64,000 bases of DNA from Acidicapsa dinghuensis (GCF_025685685.1 NZ_JAGSYH010000007.1:124001-188000); one strand, 5' to 3'; shown: positions 16,814 to 25,453, numbered from the stretch's first letter. A program made the numbers and translations. Notes: a model not told the origin generated them from the sequence alone.

Positions 16814-18346
16814 CTAGTGGTTGGCAACCGCCTTCTCCGCCAGCTCATGAAGTCGATCGCTGTTGGCGGGTCGGGTGTAGAACATATGGCCACCGGGAAA
16901 CTCGTGGATTGAAAGTTGCTTGGCGAGGGTTGGCGGAAGCTCGTTCTGGGTGAGGATCGAGCCCATGAATGGGCAGGAGAGGTCGTTCCAGCCATGGAAG
17001 ATGACGACATGGAACTTGGGATCGGCGGCGAGGGCCTCGCGCATATCGGGTACGGAGCCGCGTTGAGTTTCGGGATTCTGGCGATCCCACTGACGCCCTA
17101 CATCCGATGACAGCAGTTCGTACTGCGCTTCTGTCTTCCAGCCCACGGTAACAGTGACGAAGTTAACCATGGCCTCGGTAATGGTAGCCTTGCCGCTTTC
17201 GAGGATAGGGTCTCCCGACTGCTGCATCGAAGAGTACGGGAAAGGATCAGGATCAGTGACGTTGGAATCGTAGACGGAGCCGATGGTGCCCTGATCGCGG
17301 TGAATTTCACGAAGAAAGGCGCGTGTCTCGATGCGGCCACCGGAGCGTTTGACAAACTCGGATGAGAGACCGGTCATCTCGGTGACGCGCTGAATCATAG
17401 CGTCGGTAGCGGCAGGGTCGGAAGGGCCTTTGATGAGCGTGGAGGCGTACTCCCCTTCATCGTAGGCAATGACATCCTTCATCGCCTCGGGGGTGAGCTT
17501 GTGTTCGTTCTCCAGGTGGGCGGCTGTCACCGAAGGGAGCGTAATCATCCACGGCACCGGCGAAAGGTTGCCGTCGCCGAAACTGGGGTTGAGATAAGGG
17601 CTGACGAGGAAGAGACCATTGACGCCGACGCCGAGATTCGTCTGCAGGTAGTGCGCAATGCGTGGGCCTCGGAAGCCGCCGTAGCTCTCGCCCAAAAGAT
17701 ACTTCCTGGAAGGCATGCGCTCGTTCTTGGTCAGCCACTTATAGATGACCGTAGATAGGTACTCAACATCCTGGGTAGGACCGTAGAAAAGCTTGCGGCT
17801 CTCGGCCTCGTCGACGAGAGAGCGGGAGAAGCCAGTACCGATAGGGTCCAGGAAGATCTCGTCGGTGAAGTCGAGCCAGGTACCGGGGTTGTCGGTGAGG
17901 TTAGGAGGGTCTGAGGGCGAGTCACCAGCATTGCCGAAAGTGACATGCTTCGGGCCGACTGCGCCAAAGTTGAGATAACCGGAGGCCGCGCCGGGGCCGC
18001 CATTAAAGGCGAAGAGCACGGGACGGTCGGCATGATCGCCATCCAGAATATAGGAGGTGAAGACGACTTCGCCGGTGGCGTGACCGTCGGGCGCGCTGAG
18101 CTTGATAGTGCCGACGGTAGCGGTGTAGTGCAGGGTCTTGCCGTGAACGGTGATGGTTTGAGCGACGGACTTATCGGCGGAGAGGGGTTCGAGCTTAATC
18201 TGGGCAGGCTTGGCAGAGGTGCCGGCATCCGGCGCGGCTTGCGCTGGCTCGGGCCGGTTGCCGCGCTGCGCAAAAAGCACAGAGGAACCAGGCACGAACA
18301 CAGACGTGGTCAGGAGGATCGCGGAAGCGATTCGGTTGAGATTCAT
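16814..18346 (-). CDS. Secreted S10-family serine carboxypeptidase
   Basis: 510 residues with an N-terminal signal peptide ending around SVLFAQ (residues 22-27). FAFNGGPGAASG (about 112-123) forms the oxyanion region and GESYGG carries the nucleophile Ser221. The remaining triad residues are probably the Asp in HGWNDLSCPF and the His in FPGGHMFY near the C-terminus. S10 enzymes remove C-terminal residues from peptides in acidic environments, which suits an acidobacterial periplasm or exterior. The gene stands alone, convergent with tssK, and is bracketed by two copies of an 88-95-base repeat. No clear ribosome-binding site precedes the ATG. Confidence 0.92.
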   Translation of the reverse strand: MNLNRIASAILLTTSVFVPGSSVLFAQRGNRPEPAQAAPDAGTSAKPAQIKLEPLSADKSVAQTITVHGKTLHYTATVGTIKLSAPDGHATGEVVFTSYILDGDHADRPVLFAFNGGPGAASGYLNFGAVGPKHVTFGNAGDSPSDPPNLTDNPGTWLDFTDEIFLDPIGTGFSRSLVDEAESRKLFYGPTQDVEYLSTVIYKWLTKNERMPSRKYLLGESYGGFRGPRIAHYLQTNLGVGVNGLFLVSPYLNPSFGDGNLSPVPWMITLPSVTAAHLENEHKLTPEAMKDVIAYDEGEYASTLIKGPSDPAATDAMIQRVTEMTGLSSEFVKRSGGRIETRAFLREIHRDQGTIGSVYDSNVTDPDPFPYSSMQQSGDPILESGKATITEAMVNFVTVTVGWKTEAQYELLSSDVGRQWDRQNPETQRGSVPDMREALAADPKFHVVIFHGWNDLSCPFMGSILTQNELPPTLAKQLSIHEFPGGHMFYTRPANSDRLHELAEKAVANH

Positions 18347-18378
18347 GGGAGATATGGTAATTGCGATTCCAGTGCACT

Positions 18379-18417
18379 GGATGCCCCATATCTCGCTTTT
18401 GAGACATAGGAAGCACC
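18379..18417 (+). repeat. Variable-stem hairpin repeat, copy 6
   Basis: GGATGCCCCAT flank, ATCTC/GAGAC stem, closing TAGGAAGCACC; a diverged member. Confidence 0.6.
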
Positions 18418-18443
18418 AAAGACCGCATCACTCGCACAATTGC

Positions 18444-18494
18444 GTAGTGCCCATTCATTCCACGCATCAGCCGAAATGAATGGGAAACCACCAC
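18444..18494 (+). repeat. Variable-stem hairpin repeat, copy 7
   Basis: CCCATTCATT pairs with AATGAATGGG around an 18-base loop; closing GGGAAACCACCAC. Confidence 0.75.
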
Positions 18495-18661
18495 AGCCAT
18501 CCCACCACCTCACAAAAAAACTCGCGAATCGCGAACCTGAAAGAGCAGGGACCTTCATGCCCTTGAAAAGTCGCAACCGCAGGAAGCATCTTCAGCCGCG
18601 AGCTCACCCCTCGCATAAAACAACCGCAATCCCCAAAACCAATCGCCACTCAACAGCTCGA

Positions 18662-18752
18662 CGCCAAGCGCCAAAGGCGCGCTCTATCCCAGCCCAGGGC
18701 AAAGCGAAAGGCCGAGCGCAAGCTCGACCATTCGCGACGCCCTGGGTCGAAT
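18662..18752. repeat. Dispersed repeat with hairpin, copy B
   Basis: Shares the order CCAAGCGCCAAAG, GAAAGGCCGAGC, and CGACGCC(C/T)TGGGT with copy A at 16710, with base changes in the right stem arm. Same orientation as copy A. Confidence 0.65.
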
Positions 18753-18883
18753 TCCCCATAACCCAAGAGGGCTGAAAGCCCGATCTATACTGAACTAGAC
18801 CCCCTACAGAACCGCTATCCACTACATCGTTTGTCATCCTGAGCAAAGCGAAGGATCTGCTTCTGCCCCTGCTTTGCACTTAC

Positions 18884-18923
18884 CTTTGTTTTCTATCTGT
18901 CATTCCCCTCAGGGGAATCTGCT
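18884..18923 (+). repeat. TGTCATCCCC element, variant
   Basis: CTGTCATTCCCCTCAGGGGAATCTGC; both stem arms carry the matching T/A change, so pairing is kept. Confidence 0.65.
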
Positions 18924-18937
18924 TCTTTCTTTGCTCT

Positions 18938-18976
18938 CGCCTTTCTGTCTGTCATCCCCGAAGGGGATCTGCTTTT
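18938..18976 (+). repeat. TGTCATCCCC element
   Basis: Copy with CCCC-GAA-GGGG core directly after the variant copy. Confidence 0.65.
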
Positions 18977-19165
18977 AACTCGCACTCCACAACACGGGGT
19001 GCACATGTCTCGATTCTCAAATCCGGAAATCACCATTGCGCGCACACCATCACCCGGAAAACCGTCCGCGCAAACCGCGAACCAGAAGCTGGGTAGGTGT
19101 TTCACTTTCACAAATGCCACTAGAAACTCTCCAACCAGGGCATCGAGAGTCCAAGCCACATTTCC

Positions 19166-19960
19166 TCATCCCTCAGACTCTGTAACAAGTGCTTGATACT
19201 TGGCAATATGGAATTCACCACGCCTCGCGAGATGCCACAAATCACCTGAACTCAGAACTCTAAAGTTTTCCCCACTAGTTAAGGATTGGAGTCGCTTGTT
19301 TATATCTTTTGTTCCGCGCCTATCCTGAGGCTTAAGGAACAAAGCTTCGTAGAAAAGCATTACCCATTTCACGTATTTACTTGAATCCGTCCCTGTTCGC
19401 GCGATCCGCTGCTGCATGTCCTTTTCGATTTCGCACATTAGCTCCTCGGCGTTCATCTTCCGTATTGCAAATTTTGCCAACGGCTTCAACCACCCATGTA
19501 CACGAACATCTTCAACTCTTCGCGACAATATCTCCGTGGGTTCGCTGATCGAACAAACCGATGGATTCAGCAGAGAAGCAGCCACCATCAGCATGGCGGT
19601 CTGGAGCGGTACACCAAAATTCGCGTAAGGAGCTTCTATGCCCAATCGCCATGTCTCGACAGCTGTGGAGTGATCATCAAGGCACCAGTGAGCCGCGCCG
19701 AGAAGAGCATAAACATGTTCCCCCTGCATCCGGAATCGGCCCATATCCCCGGATTTCTCGATCACGCCTGTGAAGTGTTGCAACACGCACTCATACTTAC
19801 AGGTCCACATCAAGGCCACGGCATACGCCAAATTCTTTCGAGGAGATGATTCGTCGGATATTTCTCTTCTCATTATCTCCAGGGCATCTTCTTGATCACC
19901 CTCAATAAGTAGCTGCCATGGCGTTTTTGCTTTTCCGTCCGCTGGATTCATATCCCTCAT
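19166..19960 (-). CDS. Orphan helical (TPR-like) protein, possible immunity-type protein
   Basis: 264 residues, cytoplasmic, no signal peptide; the ATG at 19951 (third codon after) is an alternative start. The central part (YALLGAAHWCLDDHSTAVETW, then GIEAPYANFG) has the spacing of TPR-like helices and recalls proteins found next to polymorphic toxins, in which an AxWxLG helix precedes a W-x-x-G-L-x-A-P-Y motif. Base composition is clearly more AT-rich than in neighbouring genes, suggesting transfer. No toxin gene is adjacent. The function is unknown; the immunity suggestion is a weak inference. Confidence 0.6.
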   Translation of the reverse strand: MRDMNPADGKAKTPWQLLIEGDQEDALEIMRREISDESSPRKNLAYAVALMWTCKYECVLQHFTGVIEKSGDMGRFRMQGEHVYALLGAAHWCLDDHSTAVETWRLGIEAPYANFGVPLQTAMLMVAASLLNPSVCSISEPTEILSRRVEDVRVHGWLKPLAKFAIRKMNAEELMCEIEKDMQQRIARTGTDSSKYVKWVMLFYEALFLKPQDRRGTKDINKRLQSLTSGENFRVLSSGDLWHLARRGEFHIAKYQALVTESEG

Positions 19961-20033
19961 TATGGCTTGCCCTGATCAACATCTCGCGCCCAACGAAAAA
20001 CCTAATTCTGCAAACAATAAACCTCTTCATTAT

Positions 20034-21170
20034 TCACTCCACCGGCACCAACCGCCCCTCCGACCCAAACTTCCGGTACTTCAAAAACCGCACCTCATTC
20101 ACATACTGCGTAAAGTCCCAATCCCTACCTTGATTCGTCACCGCATTCCGAATCTGTGAAACCGCCACACTCCGCACCGGACACACGTACTCCTTCTCTC
20201 CAATCGTTACCGGCCCATACCAAACTCCAATCATCGAAGAAGCCATTGGAGCCGTCTGGGCCATCTCTACCTGGAGCGTGATCCGCTCCACCACCCCGTC
20301 ATCAGGATCGAGATAGATCTCCCCGTCATACGCCGGCCGATCGTGAAACTCCCATTCCCATTGTTTCTCTGAGGCCCAATACCCGCAGCAGAAATCCACT
20401 GCATAGTGCGATAGCTCCTTTGGCACCGCAAAGTGGAAAACCGCCACGCGCTTCCCCTTCACCAACTGCCATCGGCTCCAGCGAACACTCCCGGCAAAAG
20501 CATCCCGCAGCACACTACCCAGCAGTTGCCCAAACTCGCCACTCGTTGTCAGCCCAATCGCTATTGGTTGACTCGTTGTCCTATCGCGACCATTCGTCGC
20601 CGAAACCTCCGCCCCATCGCGATATGTAATCCGCTCTTCCGTCGCACTGACCCAATGCAATGGCATCATCTGCCATAACTGGGGCTTGTCCTCGGTCGGC
20701 CCCATCCACTTGTTGTTGAAGCTTTGCGTCTCCCGCGTTGCCAGAAAATCCGGAAGATGCCGCAGCGTATCCTTCACATATTGCACGGCTCGCTCAACCA
20801 TCGCCCGCTGCGTCTCTATATCCGGCGTTGGATCATTCGCTATCTCATCTTTCGGTGGCGGCATCAGAATCGAAGCATCCATCAGCATCCGCAGCTGCTC
20901 CACCGTTTTCTCCCCCGGCTGCGCCTCCGCAACCAGGGCCGCAAACCGATCCTGCGATAACTGTTCCGTCAGCAGTACCTCGGCCAGCCGTCCCGCTGCT
21001 TTCTTATCCGCCCTGCCTCCCCTTTTCGAATCATGGCGCGAATCCCATCGCAGCGCCTCCTCCACCTGGGCAACCGTCACCTTCTTCTGCCCCCAGAGAG
21101 ACAGCCCGCTATTCGCGAACAGAAGCAGGAGAATCAGCCATCGCATAACAAAGCAACCCGGTTTCCACAT
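20034..21170 (-). CDS. Secreted protein of unknown function
   Basis: 378 residues. The hydrophobic stretch MRWLILLLLFANSGLSLWGQ near the N-terminus is a signal peptide. The start at 21170 is preferred over the internal ATG at 21146 because AGAGGA lies six bases before it. The mature part begins with a Lys/Arg-rich helical region (VAQVEEALRWDSR) and continues with a beta-rich half containing a repeated Trp/Tyr pattern (WYGPVTIGEKEYVCPV). I do not recognise a catalytic motif. Similar-looking signal-peptide proteins are common in Acidobacteria genomes. It stands alone between the orphan helical protein and the parS-like region. Confidence 0.75.
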   Translation of the reverse strand: MWKPGCFVMRWLILLLLFANSGLSLWGQKKVTVAQVEEALRWDSRHDSKRGGRADKKAAGRLAEVLLTEQLSQDRFAALVAEAQPGEKTVEQLRMLMDASILMPPPKDEIANDPTPDIETQRAMVERAVQYVKDTLRHLPDFLATRETQSFNNKWMGPTEDKPQLWQMMPLHWVSATEERITYRDGAEVSATNGRDRTTSQPIAIGLTTSGEFGQLLGSVLRDAFAGSVRWSRWQLVKGKRVAVFHFAVPKELSHYAVDFCCGYWASEKQWEWEFHDRPAYDGEIYLDPDDGVVERITLQVEMAQTAPMASSMIGVWYGPVTIGEKEYVCPVRSVAVSQIRNAVTNQGRDWDFTQYVNEVRFLKYRKFGSEGRLVPVE

Positions 21171-21389
21171 CGGAGTTCCTCTGATTAGACTCCTTCACCA
21201 CGCCACAGCCAACGCAAAAAACAAATGCCACCTACCAAAGTAGATGGCATTTCTAACCCATGCACAAAACCCCATAGTTCCCCGCAAATCTAACTCAAAG
21301 ACATAACTCCACTTCCAACAAACTCCCTTGACACGCCCCAAAAACAGCCCAATCCCACCAATTGCTCCTCATGGAACACTCCCCCAAAT

Positions 21390-21405
21390 TGCTCCACGTG
21401 GAACA
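21390..21405. promoter_or_regulatory. parS-like site, mixed arms
   Basis: TGCTCCACGTGGAACA: one TGTT-type and one TGCT-type arm around CCACGTGG. Confidence 0.45.
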
Positions 21406-21433
21406 CTCCGGAACTCATCCCGCGCACTTAAAA

Positions 21434-21449
21434 TGTTCCACGTGGAACA
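21434..21449. promoter_or_regulatory. Candidate parS site (perfect 16-bp palindrome)
   Basis: TGTTCCACGTGGAACA, flanked by AAA/TTT. It matches the general bacterial parS pattern TGTTNCACGTGNAACA bound by ParB (Spo0J). Confidence 0.6.
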
Positions 21450-21477
21450 TTTTTGACTTAATCAGCACAGCTCAAAT

Positions 21478-21493
21478 TGCTCCACGTGGAGCA
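21478..21493. promoter_or_regulatory. parS-like site, TGCT arms
   Basis: TGCTCCACGTGGAGCA, perfect palindrome extended to ATTGCTCC/GGAGCAAT. It ends five bases before the 3' end of the response-regulator gene, where it could alternatively act as an RNA hairpin. Confidence 0.45.
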
Positions 21494-21498
21494 ATTTG

Positions 21499-21876
21499 CT
21501 AATCCCCCATCTTGGCGATCGCTTCCAGCAGCAGCTTCGGATGAATCGGTTTCGACAAGATATCGAACTCGTGCCCCTTCTTCCGCGCATCCTCTTTGAG
21601 ATGCGCCGTAGACAACACACCAGAAAACAGCAGCACCTTCACCTCCGGATGAATCGCCTTGAACTGCGCGCCTAAATCAATTCCATTCAAACTCGGCATC
21701 ACCACATCGGAAACCAGATAGTCAGGACAATTGGTTTCAGCCGCCCGCAGCGCCTCTATTGGATCGGAAAAGTGACGCGCCGTATAACCGGCACTTTCCA
21801 GAATCGTAGCCAAGGTAAAAGCAATGATGGGCTCGTCGTCCACCACAAAAACGCGAAGTCTCTTTTGTCCAGTCAT
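21499..21876 (-). CDS. Single-domain response regulator (CheY-like receiver)
   Basis: 125 residues, just a receiver domain. Acidic pocket residues D13/D14 (VVDDE), phosphoacceptor D57 (LVSDVVMP) and K109 (LSKPIHP) are all present, so it should be phosphorylatable. No DNA-binding or enzymatic output domain follows, and no histidine kinase is adjacent, so it acts through a partner protein encoded elsewhere. The gene is bracketed by parS-like palindromes on both sides (21478-21493 and 21924-21939). Whether that link is functional is unknown. Confidence 0.9.
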   Translation of the reverse strand: MTGQKRLRVFVVDDEPIIAFTLATILESAGYTARHFSDPIEALRAAETNCPDYLVSDVVMPSLNGIDLGAQFKAIHPEVKVLLFSGVLSTAHLKEDARKKGHEFDILSKPIHPKLLLEAIAKMGD

Positions 21877-21923
21877 CCATGCCCCTTCTTATATGCGCCG
21901 GTTCATCATAATGCTCGGCATAT

Positions 21924-21939
21924 TGCTCCACGTGGAGCA
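21924..21939. promoter_or_regulatory. parS-like site upstream of the response regulator
   Basis: TGCTCCACGTGGAGCA, same sequence as the copy at 21478, located 48 bases upstream of the response-regulator start. Confidence 0.45.
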
Positions 21940-22025
21940 ATTTGAGTCAATTTTGAACGCTTGTATTCGGGCGAGGTTTGCGTGGAATTATGCTGCACCC
22001 GGGTAAACTTGAGCCGGGTGAGGCT

Positions 22026-24056
22026 CTACGTTTCGGATTTGGCTAGAGGGAAGGCTGTGATGCGCAGCTTGGCTGCGGCGTAGGGGATTAGGGTGATGGT
22101 TTCCTCTGGGGTGGTAACGGCTACGGGGCTTTGCGGCAATGGATTTGTTGCACCGTCGTCGGCGCGCCATTCTGTTGCCCTGCGCGCTTTTACTTTCAGC
22201 GAGACGGATGTTTCTTTGCGGGCGAAGGGGTGGGCGCCAATCGGCGATTCTTCTACTGTTACGTGCTTTTCCGGAGATTCGGTATCGAGGGTAAGAGCGT
22301 AGTTCCAGGCGGTCGTCGGATAGATCTGCCAGTCGGCGGTCATGCCGCGGTCGCGGAGCTTGACCCAGTCTTCGCCGATGCCGTAGGAGAAGACCAGCGG
22401 TCCGCGTTCGATGGCTACGGAGTTGTTGAACCAACGCGAGGTGCGCGGCTGCATCGGGAATACAATCTCGATGCGATCGCCGGCTTTCCAGGTGCGATCG
22501 ACGATGGCAAATGAGCCGGCCTGCGGCGCAGGTTGTGCTTGTCCGTTGACGTGAATCGTTGCGTCAGCAGCCCACGCGGGAATGCGCAGATGCAGCGGGA
22601 ATTTCGCGGCTTTTTCAGGATGCACCGTAAGGTTGACGGAACCGCGGAAGGGGTATTCGGTTTCTTCGACAAGATGTACGGGAACGCCAGCAATGACAGT
22701 GCTGACCTCGCATGGCGCGTAGGCAGCAGCAACCAAACCATCGCCGCTGCCGCTCGTCATCCAGAGGCTGTTCGCGAATTTAGGCCAACCCTGATGGTAG
22801 TTGGCGGTGCAGCAGCCGAAGTTGGGCTCAAGTCCGAAGAGGTTGGATTCGGGGCCGTCGGTGGTCCAGGGCTTGTGATGCAAGCTGCACTCAACCTGAT
22901 TGGGCTCCTGGTTGTACTGATGCGCCCACATGTCGTCGGTGAGCGTGCCGGGCAGTGCGTTGTAAGCGAGACGTTCCAGCTTGTCTCCCAGAGAAGCGTC
23001 GCCGGTAACGGCAAGAGCCTGTTCCAGCGAGAACATATATTCGACGACCGTGCATAGTTCGGAACCTTGCGTGGGGTCAAGGCCCGCGAAGTGTTCGTCG
23101 CAGGAGAACATGCCGTTGGGTAAGCCGTGATACTTGTCCAGTTCGGAGATCATCTGCAGGACAGCTTTACGGTCGGCATCGGAGCCGGAGACTTCGGACC
23201 AGATGGCTCCGGTCTTGATGGCCTGGCCGTTGTTGACGCCGTGGGTTGATAGAGCGAGGTCTTTCAATCCGCCGTCTTCGTTGAGCTTGATGTACTCCGG
23301 TGTGATGCGCTGTGTGTATTTGAAGTCTGCGTACTGTGCTTCCCAGTCGTGCCCCTGCTGGTGAAGCAACTTGGCGAGATCCATGAGATAGGGTTCGCCG
23401 GTGCGGTTATAGAGCCAGAGAACGCTGAGGGCTTCGTCCTGCCAGCGGAATTTGCCCCAGTCGCGCAGCGGCCGCTGCGGGAGCGCGGTCAGCTGATAGC
23501 GGAAGTAGCGGTCCATGAGCGGAATGACGCGGGGATCCTTGGTCAGCTCTGCGTATTGGGTAAGGACTTTAAGGATGACGATACGCGGCCACCAGTCGTC
23601 GTTGGAGGCGGGGCCGATCATGCCGTTCGATTGCTGATGGGTGAGCACCCAATCGATATATCGCTGGGCTTTGGCTTTGAGTTTCGCGTCGTCGAGCAGA
23701 TACGCGAGAGGCACGAGGCCGTCGAGGTAGTAGGGGCCGCGCTCCCAGGATTCGCCTGTGCCGCCGAGCCAGCCGCTGTTAGGGCCGACGTCGGCCCAGG
23801 TTTCGTCGAGATGGCCGGTTAGTCCCGTGGCCTGAATCTGCAACTGGCGCAGAAGCCAGCCTTGCGGCTTGATGGAGCCGAGCGGGAGGAGATAGAAGGC
23901 GTTGGGAGTAAGCGGGGCTCGGTTGTGGATGGCGTCGGTTTCATTCGGCTCCGCAAGCAGCGAATGGCTGAAGGTTGGAAGTGCGGATGCGATGCCGAGA
24001 TTGCGAAGATGCTTCAGGAATTCGCGGCGTGCGATGTGTTGACCCAACCAGTGCAT
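22026..24056 (-). CDS. Tat-exported GH127-type glycosidase (beta-L-arabinofuranosidase-like)
   Basis: 676 residues. The N-terminus has a Tat-like RREFLK followed by a hydrophobic stretch. The body has the (alpha/alpha)6-barrel features of the DUF1680/GH127 superfamily: GPYYLDGLVPLAYLLDD (about 105-122), repeated Trp-rich helices, a Cys in VECSLHHKPW and the pair GCCTANYHQGWPKF. In GH127 enzymes a Glu and three Cys hold zinc, with one Cys the nucleophile. These enzymes release L-arabinofuranose from plant or glycoprotein glycans. The sequence is distant from the other GH127-type protein at 31275, so a different GH family within the clan is possible. AGGGAG precedes the start. Confidence 0.85.
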   Translation of the reverse strand: MHWLGQHIARREFLKHLRNLGIASALPTFSHSLLAEPNETDAIHNRAPLTPNAFYLLPLGSIKPQGWLLRQLQIQATGLTGHLDETWADVGPNSGWLGGTGESWERGPYYLDGLVPLAYLLDDAKLKAKAQRYIDWVLTHQQSNGMIGPASNDDWWPRIVILKVLTQYAELTKDPRVIPLMDRYFRYQLTALPQRPLRDWGKFRWQDEALSVLWLYNRTGEPYLMDLAKLLHQQGHDWEAQYADFKYTQRITPEYIKLNEDGGLKDLALSTHGVNNGQAIKTGAIWSEVSGSDADRKAVLQMISELDKYHGLPNGMFSCDEHFAGLDPTQGSELCTVVEYMFSLEQALAVTGDASLGDKLERLAYNALPGTLTDDMWAHQYNQEPNQVECSLHHKPWTTDGPESNLFGLEPNFGCCTANYHQGWPKFANSLWMTSGSGDGLVAAAYAPCEVSTVIAGVPVHLVEETEYPFRGSVNLTVHPEKAAKFPLHLRIPAWAADATIHVNGQAQPAPQAGSFAIVDRTWKAGDRIEIVFPMQPRTSRWFNNSVAIERGPLVFSYGIGEDWVKLRDRGMTADWQIYPTTAWNYALTLDTESPEKHVTVEESPIGAHPFARKETSVSLKVKARRATEWRADDGATNPLPQSPVAVTTPEETITLIPYAAAKLRITAFPLAKSET

Positions 24057-24173
24057 GAGATGCTCCCTGTTTCGACTTATTCATCGTAGAGCATTGGGAA
24101 ACGAGTGTGGAGTGTGAAAAGCTGGGCTGAAGCCCTTTTGTCTTCCTCAGAGCCTTGCTTCCTCTCGTTCGCG

Positions 24174-24677
24174 CTAAGAAAGAGTGATGTGCTTGCGATT
24201 CTCCTTGATCCACGCAAAGAGTTTTTCGTCGAGATGCTCTTCGTACTTAAAGAATTGCTGATCCAGTTCATTTAAGATGCCCTTTCGCACGGCGTTATCT
24301 TTCATAATTTTCTCCCGTATTGCGATCCCAGAAAGATCAGAAAGTTCGAGGGTTTCGATAGCCCTCCGTGCGAGACCTGCTGTCTTAGGGCAATCGATCT
24401 GTTGCAGCGCATCCACAACATAGCGGACGAATTCGCTAGACGAGTTCAAGAAGAATAGATTGAATCCGCCATTCATAACTTCTCTTTCGATGTTCTGGAC
24501 GGCAAGGATTACGCGCTGATAGTTGGTAAGTAGAGGTGAATCTTCGTATCCAAATTGGCGATCGAGGGCACGTTCTATAGCAAAGTTGATGGAATATGTT
24601 TGGACGCTACCATGGAGCGAGATCGACTCATCTAAAGATTGTCCCGAATAGTCTTGGAGGTAAGGCAGCTTGTTCAT
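24174..24677 (-). CDS. DMP19/DUF4375-family protein
   Basis: 167 residues. AVQNIEREVMNGGFNLFFLNSS is the hallmark of the DMP19 (DUF4375) family: a Glu-Val-x-Asn-Gly-Gly-Phe-x-x-Phe-Phe-x-Asn-Ser pattern. Family members are small, acidic, helical cytoplasmic proteins; one in Neisseria is described as a DNA mimic, and others sit in toxin-immunity neighbourhoods. This copy is more AT-rich than flanking genes, suggesting recent acquisition. AAAGGGTG precedes the ATG. Its role here is unknown. Confidence 0.85.
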   Translation of the reverse strand: MNKLPYLQDYSGQSLDESISLHGSVQTYSINFAIERALDRQFGYEDSPLLTNYQRVILAVQNIEREVMNGGFNLFFLNSSSEFVRYVVDALQQIDCPKTAGLARRAIETLELSDLSGIAIREKIMKDNAVRKGILNELDQQFFKYEEHLDEKLFAWIKENRKHITLS

Positions 24678-24756
24678 TGTTCACCCTTTGAAATTCAAGA
24701 CGATCAGGTTATCTGAGGATGCTACCTTGAGTTCTCCTGACTTGTCATGGCGAAGC

Positions 24757-24790
24757 ATATCCCGCTTGGGGAATGACAGACAGAAAAGCA
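24757..24790 (-). repeat. TGTCATCCCC element, minus orientation
   Basis: Variant with TCATTCCCC-AAGC-GGGA core. Confidence 0.5.
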
Positions 24791-24869
24791 AGGGCAAGTT
24801 TGGCGTAGGGCGTAGAATCATGCGAAATCCCCCGTTCTGAACAATTTTGTGAATAGCCGAGGCTGACGG

Positions 24870-25196
24870 ATGACGGAACTACAGCAGGTGATGAGTTGGA
24901 TCGCGGTTGGGTTGGTGACGCTGATGACGCTGCTGTTCTTCTGGATCGTGATGCGGCGTGGGCTGAAAGAGGGTGCGTGGCTGAAGGTGACGGAAGCACA
25001 TTTTGCGGCTGTTGTGGGCCTTCCGGCGGCTGCCGTGGGATCGCTTTTCCTGGTGCTGGTGTTGCGTATTACCGAGGGGCCGATCAGCGTCAAGTTAGGC
25101 ACGGTGCAGTTTGAGGGAGCGGCTGCGCCGATTGTGTTCTGGATCTTGTGCTTTCTCGCTATGGCGTATGCGATCCGAATGCTTTGGAAGGCGTGA
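24870..25196 (+). CDS. Small membrane protein, unknown
   Basis: 108 residues with three likely transmembrane segments: about 9-29 (IAVGLVTLMTLLFFWIV), 44-66 (AAVVGLPAAAVGSLFLVLVL) and 84-104 (APIVFWILCFLAMAYAI). No known motif is recognised. It lies alone between the DMP19 gene and the fad operon, divergent from the former. Coding is supported by the clear hydrophobic periodicity. Confidence 0.65.
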   Translation: MTELQQVMSWIAVGLVTLMTLLFFWIVMRRGLKEGAWLKVTEAHFAAVVGLPAAAVGSLFLVLVLRITEGPISVKLGTVQFEGAAAPIVFWILCFLAMAYAIRMLWKA

Positions 25197-25264
25197 AGAA
25201 ACGCCAGTCCGGTTCGCGCTTTGCGCGAATGGGATCTTGTGTTGATGAGGGTGCAAACGATGGC

Positions 25265-25310
25265 GGTTTCCCACTCATTCGCCAACAAACGCCGAATGAA
25301 TGGGGCACCC
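25265..25310 (-). repeat. Variable-stem hairpin repeat, copy 8
   Basis: Reverse orientation: GGGTGCCCCATTCATTCG pairs with CGAATGAGTGGG, closing GGGAAACC. Confidence 0.75.
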
Positions 25311-25333
25311 CTGTTTGTGGTGGTGCGGACGGA

Positions 25334-25372
25334 AAGCAGATCCCCTTCGGGGATGACAGGCAAGAAAAGCAA
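25334..25372 (-). repeat. TGTCATCCCC element, minus orientation
   Basis: Core CCCC-GAA-GGGG on the minus strand. Confidence 0.65.
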
Positions 25373-25406
25373 GGACAACAACAAGCAATTGCTGGTGCGG
25401 GCATTT

Positions 25407-25453
25407 GTGGTTCCCACCCTTTCGGCACAGAACGCCGAAAGGATGGGGCACCC
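25407..25453 (-). repeat. Variable-stem hairpin repeat, copy 9
   Basis: Reverse orientation: CCTTTCGGC/GCCGAAAGG inner stem, closing TGGGAACCAC. Confidence 0.8.

Larger units (their letters stand above)
18347..19165. other. 819-base repeat-rich spacer
   Basis: No convincing gene. Contains two variable-stem hairpins, copy B of the 88-95-base repeat, a GTCATCCTGAGC-type element at about 18833-18860, and two TGTCATCCCC elements in a row. Confidence 0.65.
21171..21498. other. AT-richer 328-base spacer with parS-like palindromes
   Basis: Holds four sites built on TCCACGTGGA (one of them degenerate, 21363-21378). No gene seen. Confidence 0.65.

Noticed and set aside
16710..18752. S10 gene as a transposon or integron cassette
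   Set aside because: No transposase, integrase, terminal inverted repeats or target-site duplications were found; only the flanking direct repeats are seen.
21363..21378. Fifth parS-like site
   Set aside because: TGCTCCTCATGGAACA breaks the central CACGTG, so binding is doubtful; mentioned only as part of the spacer.
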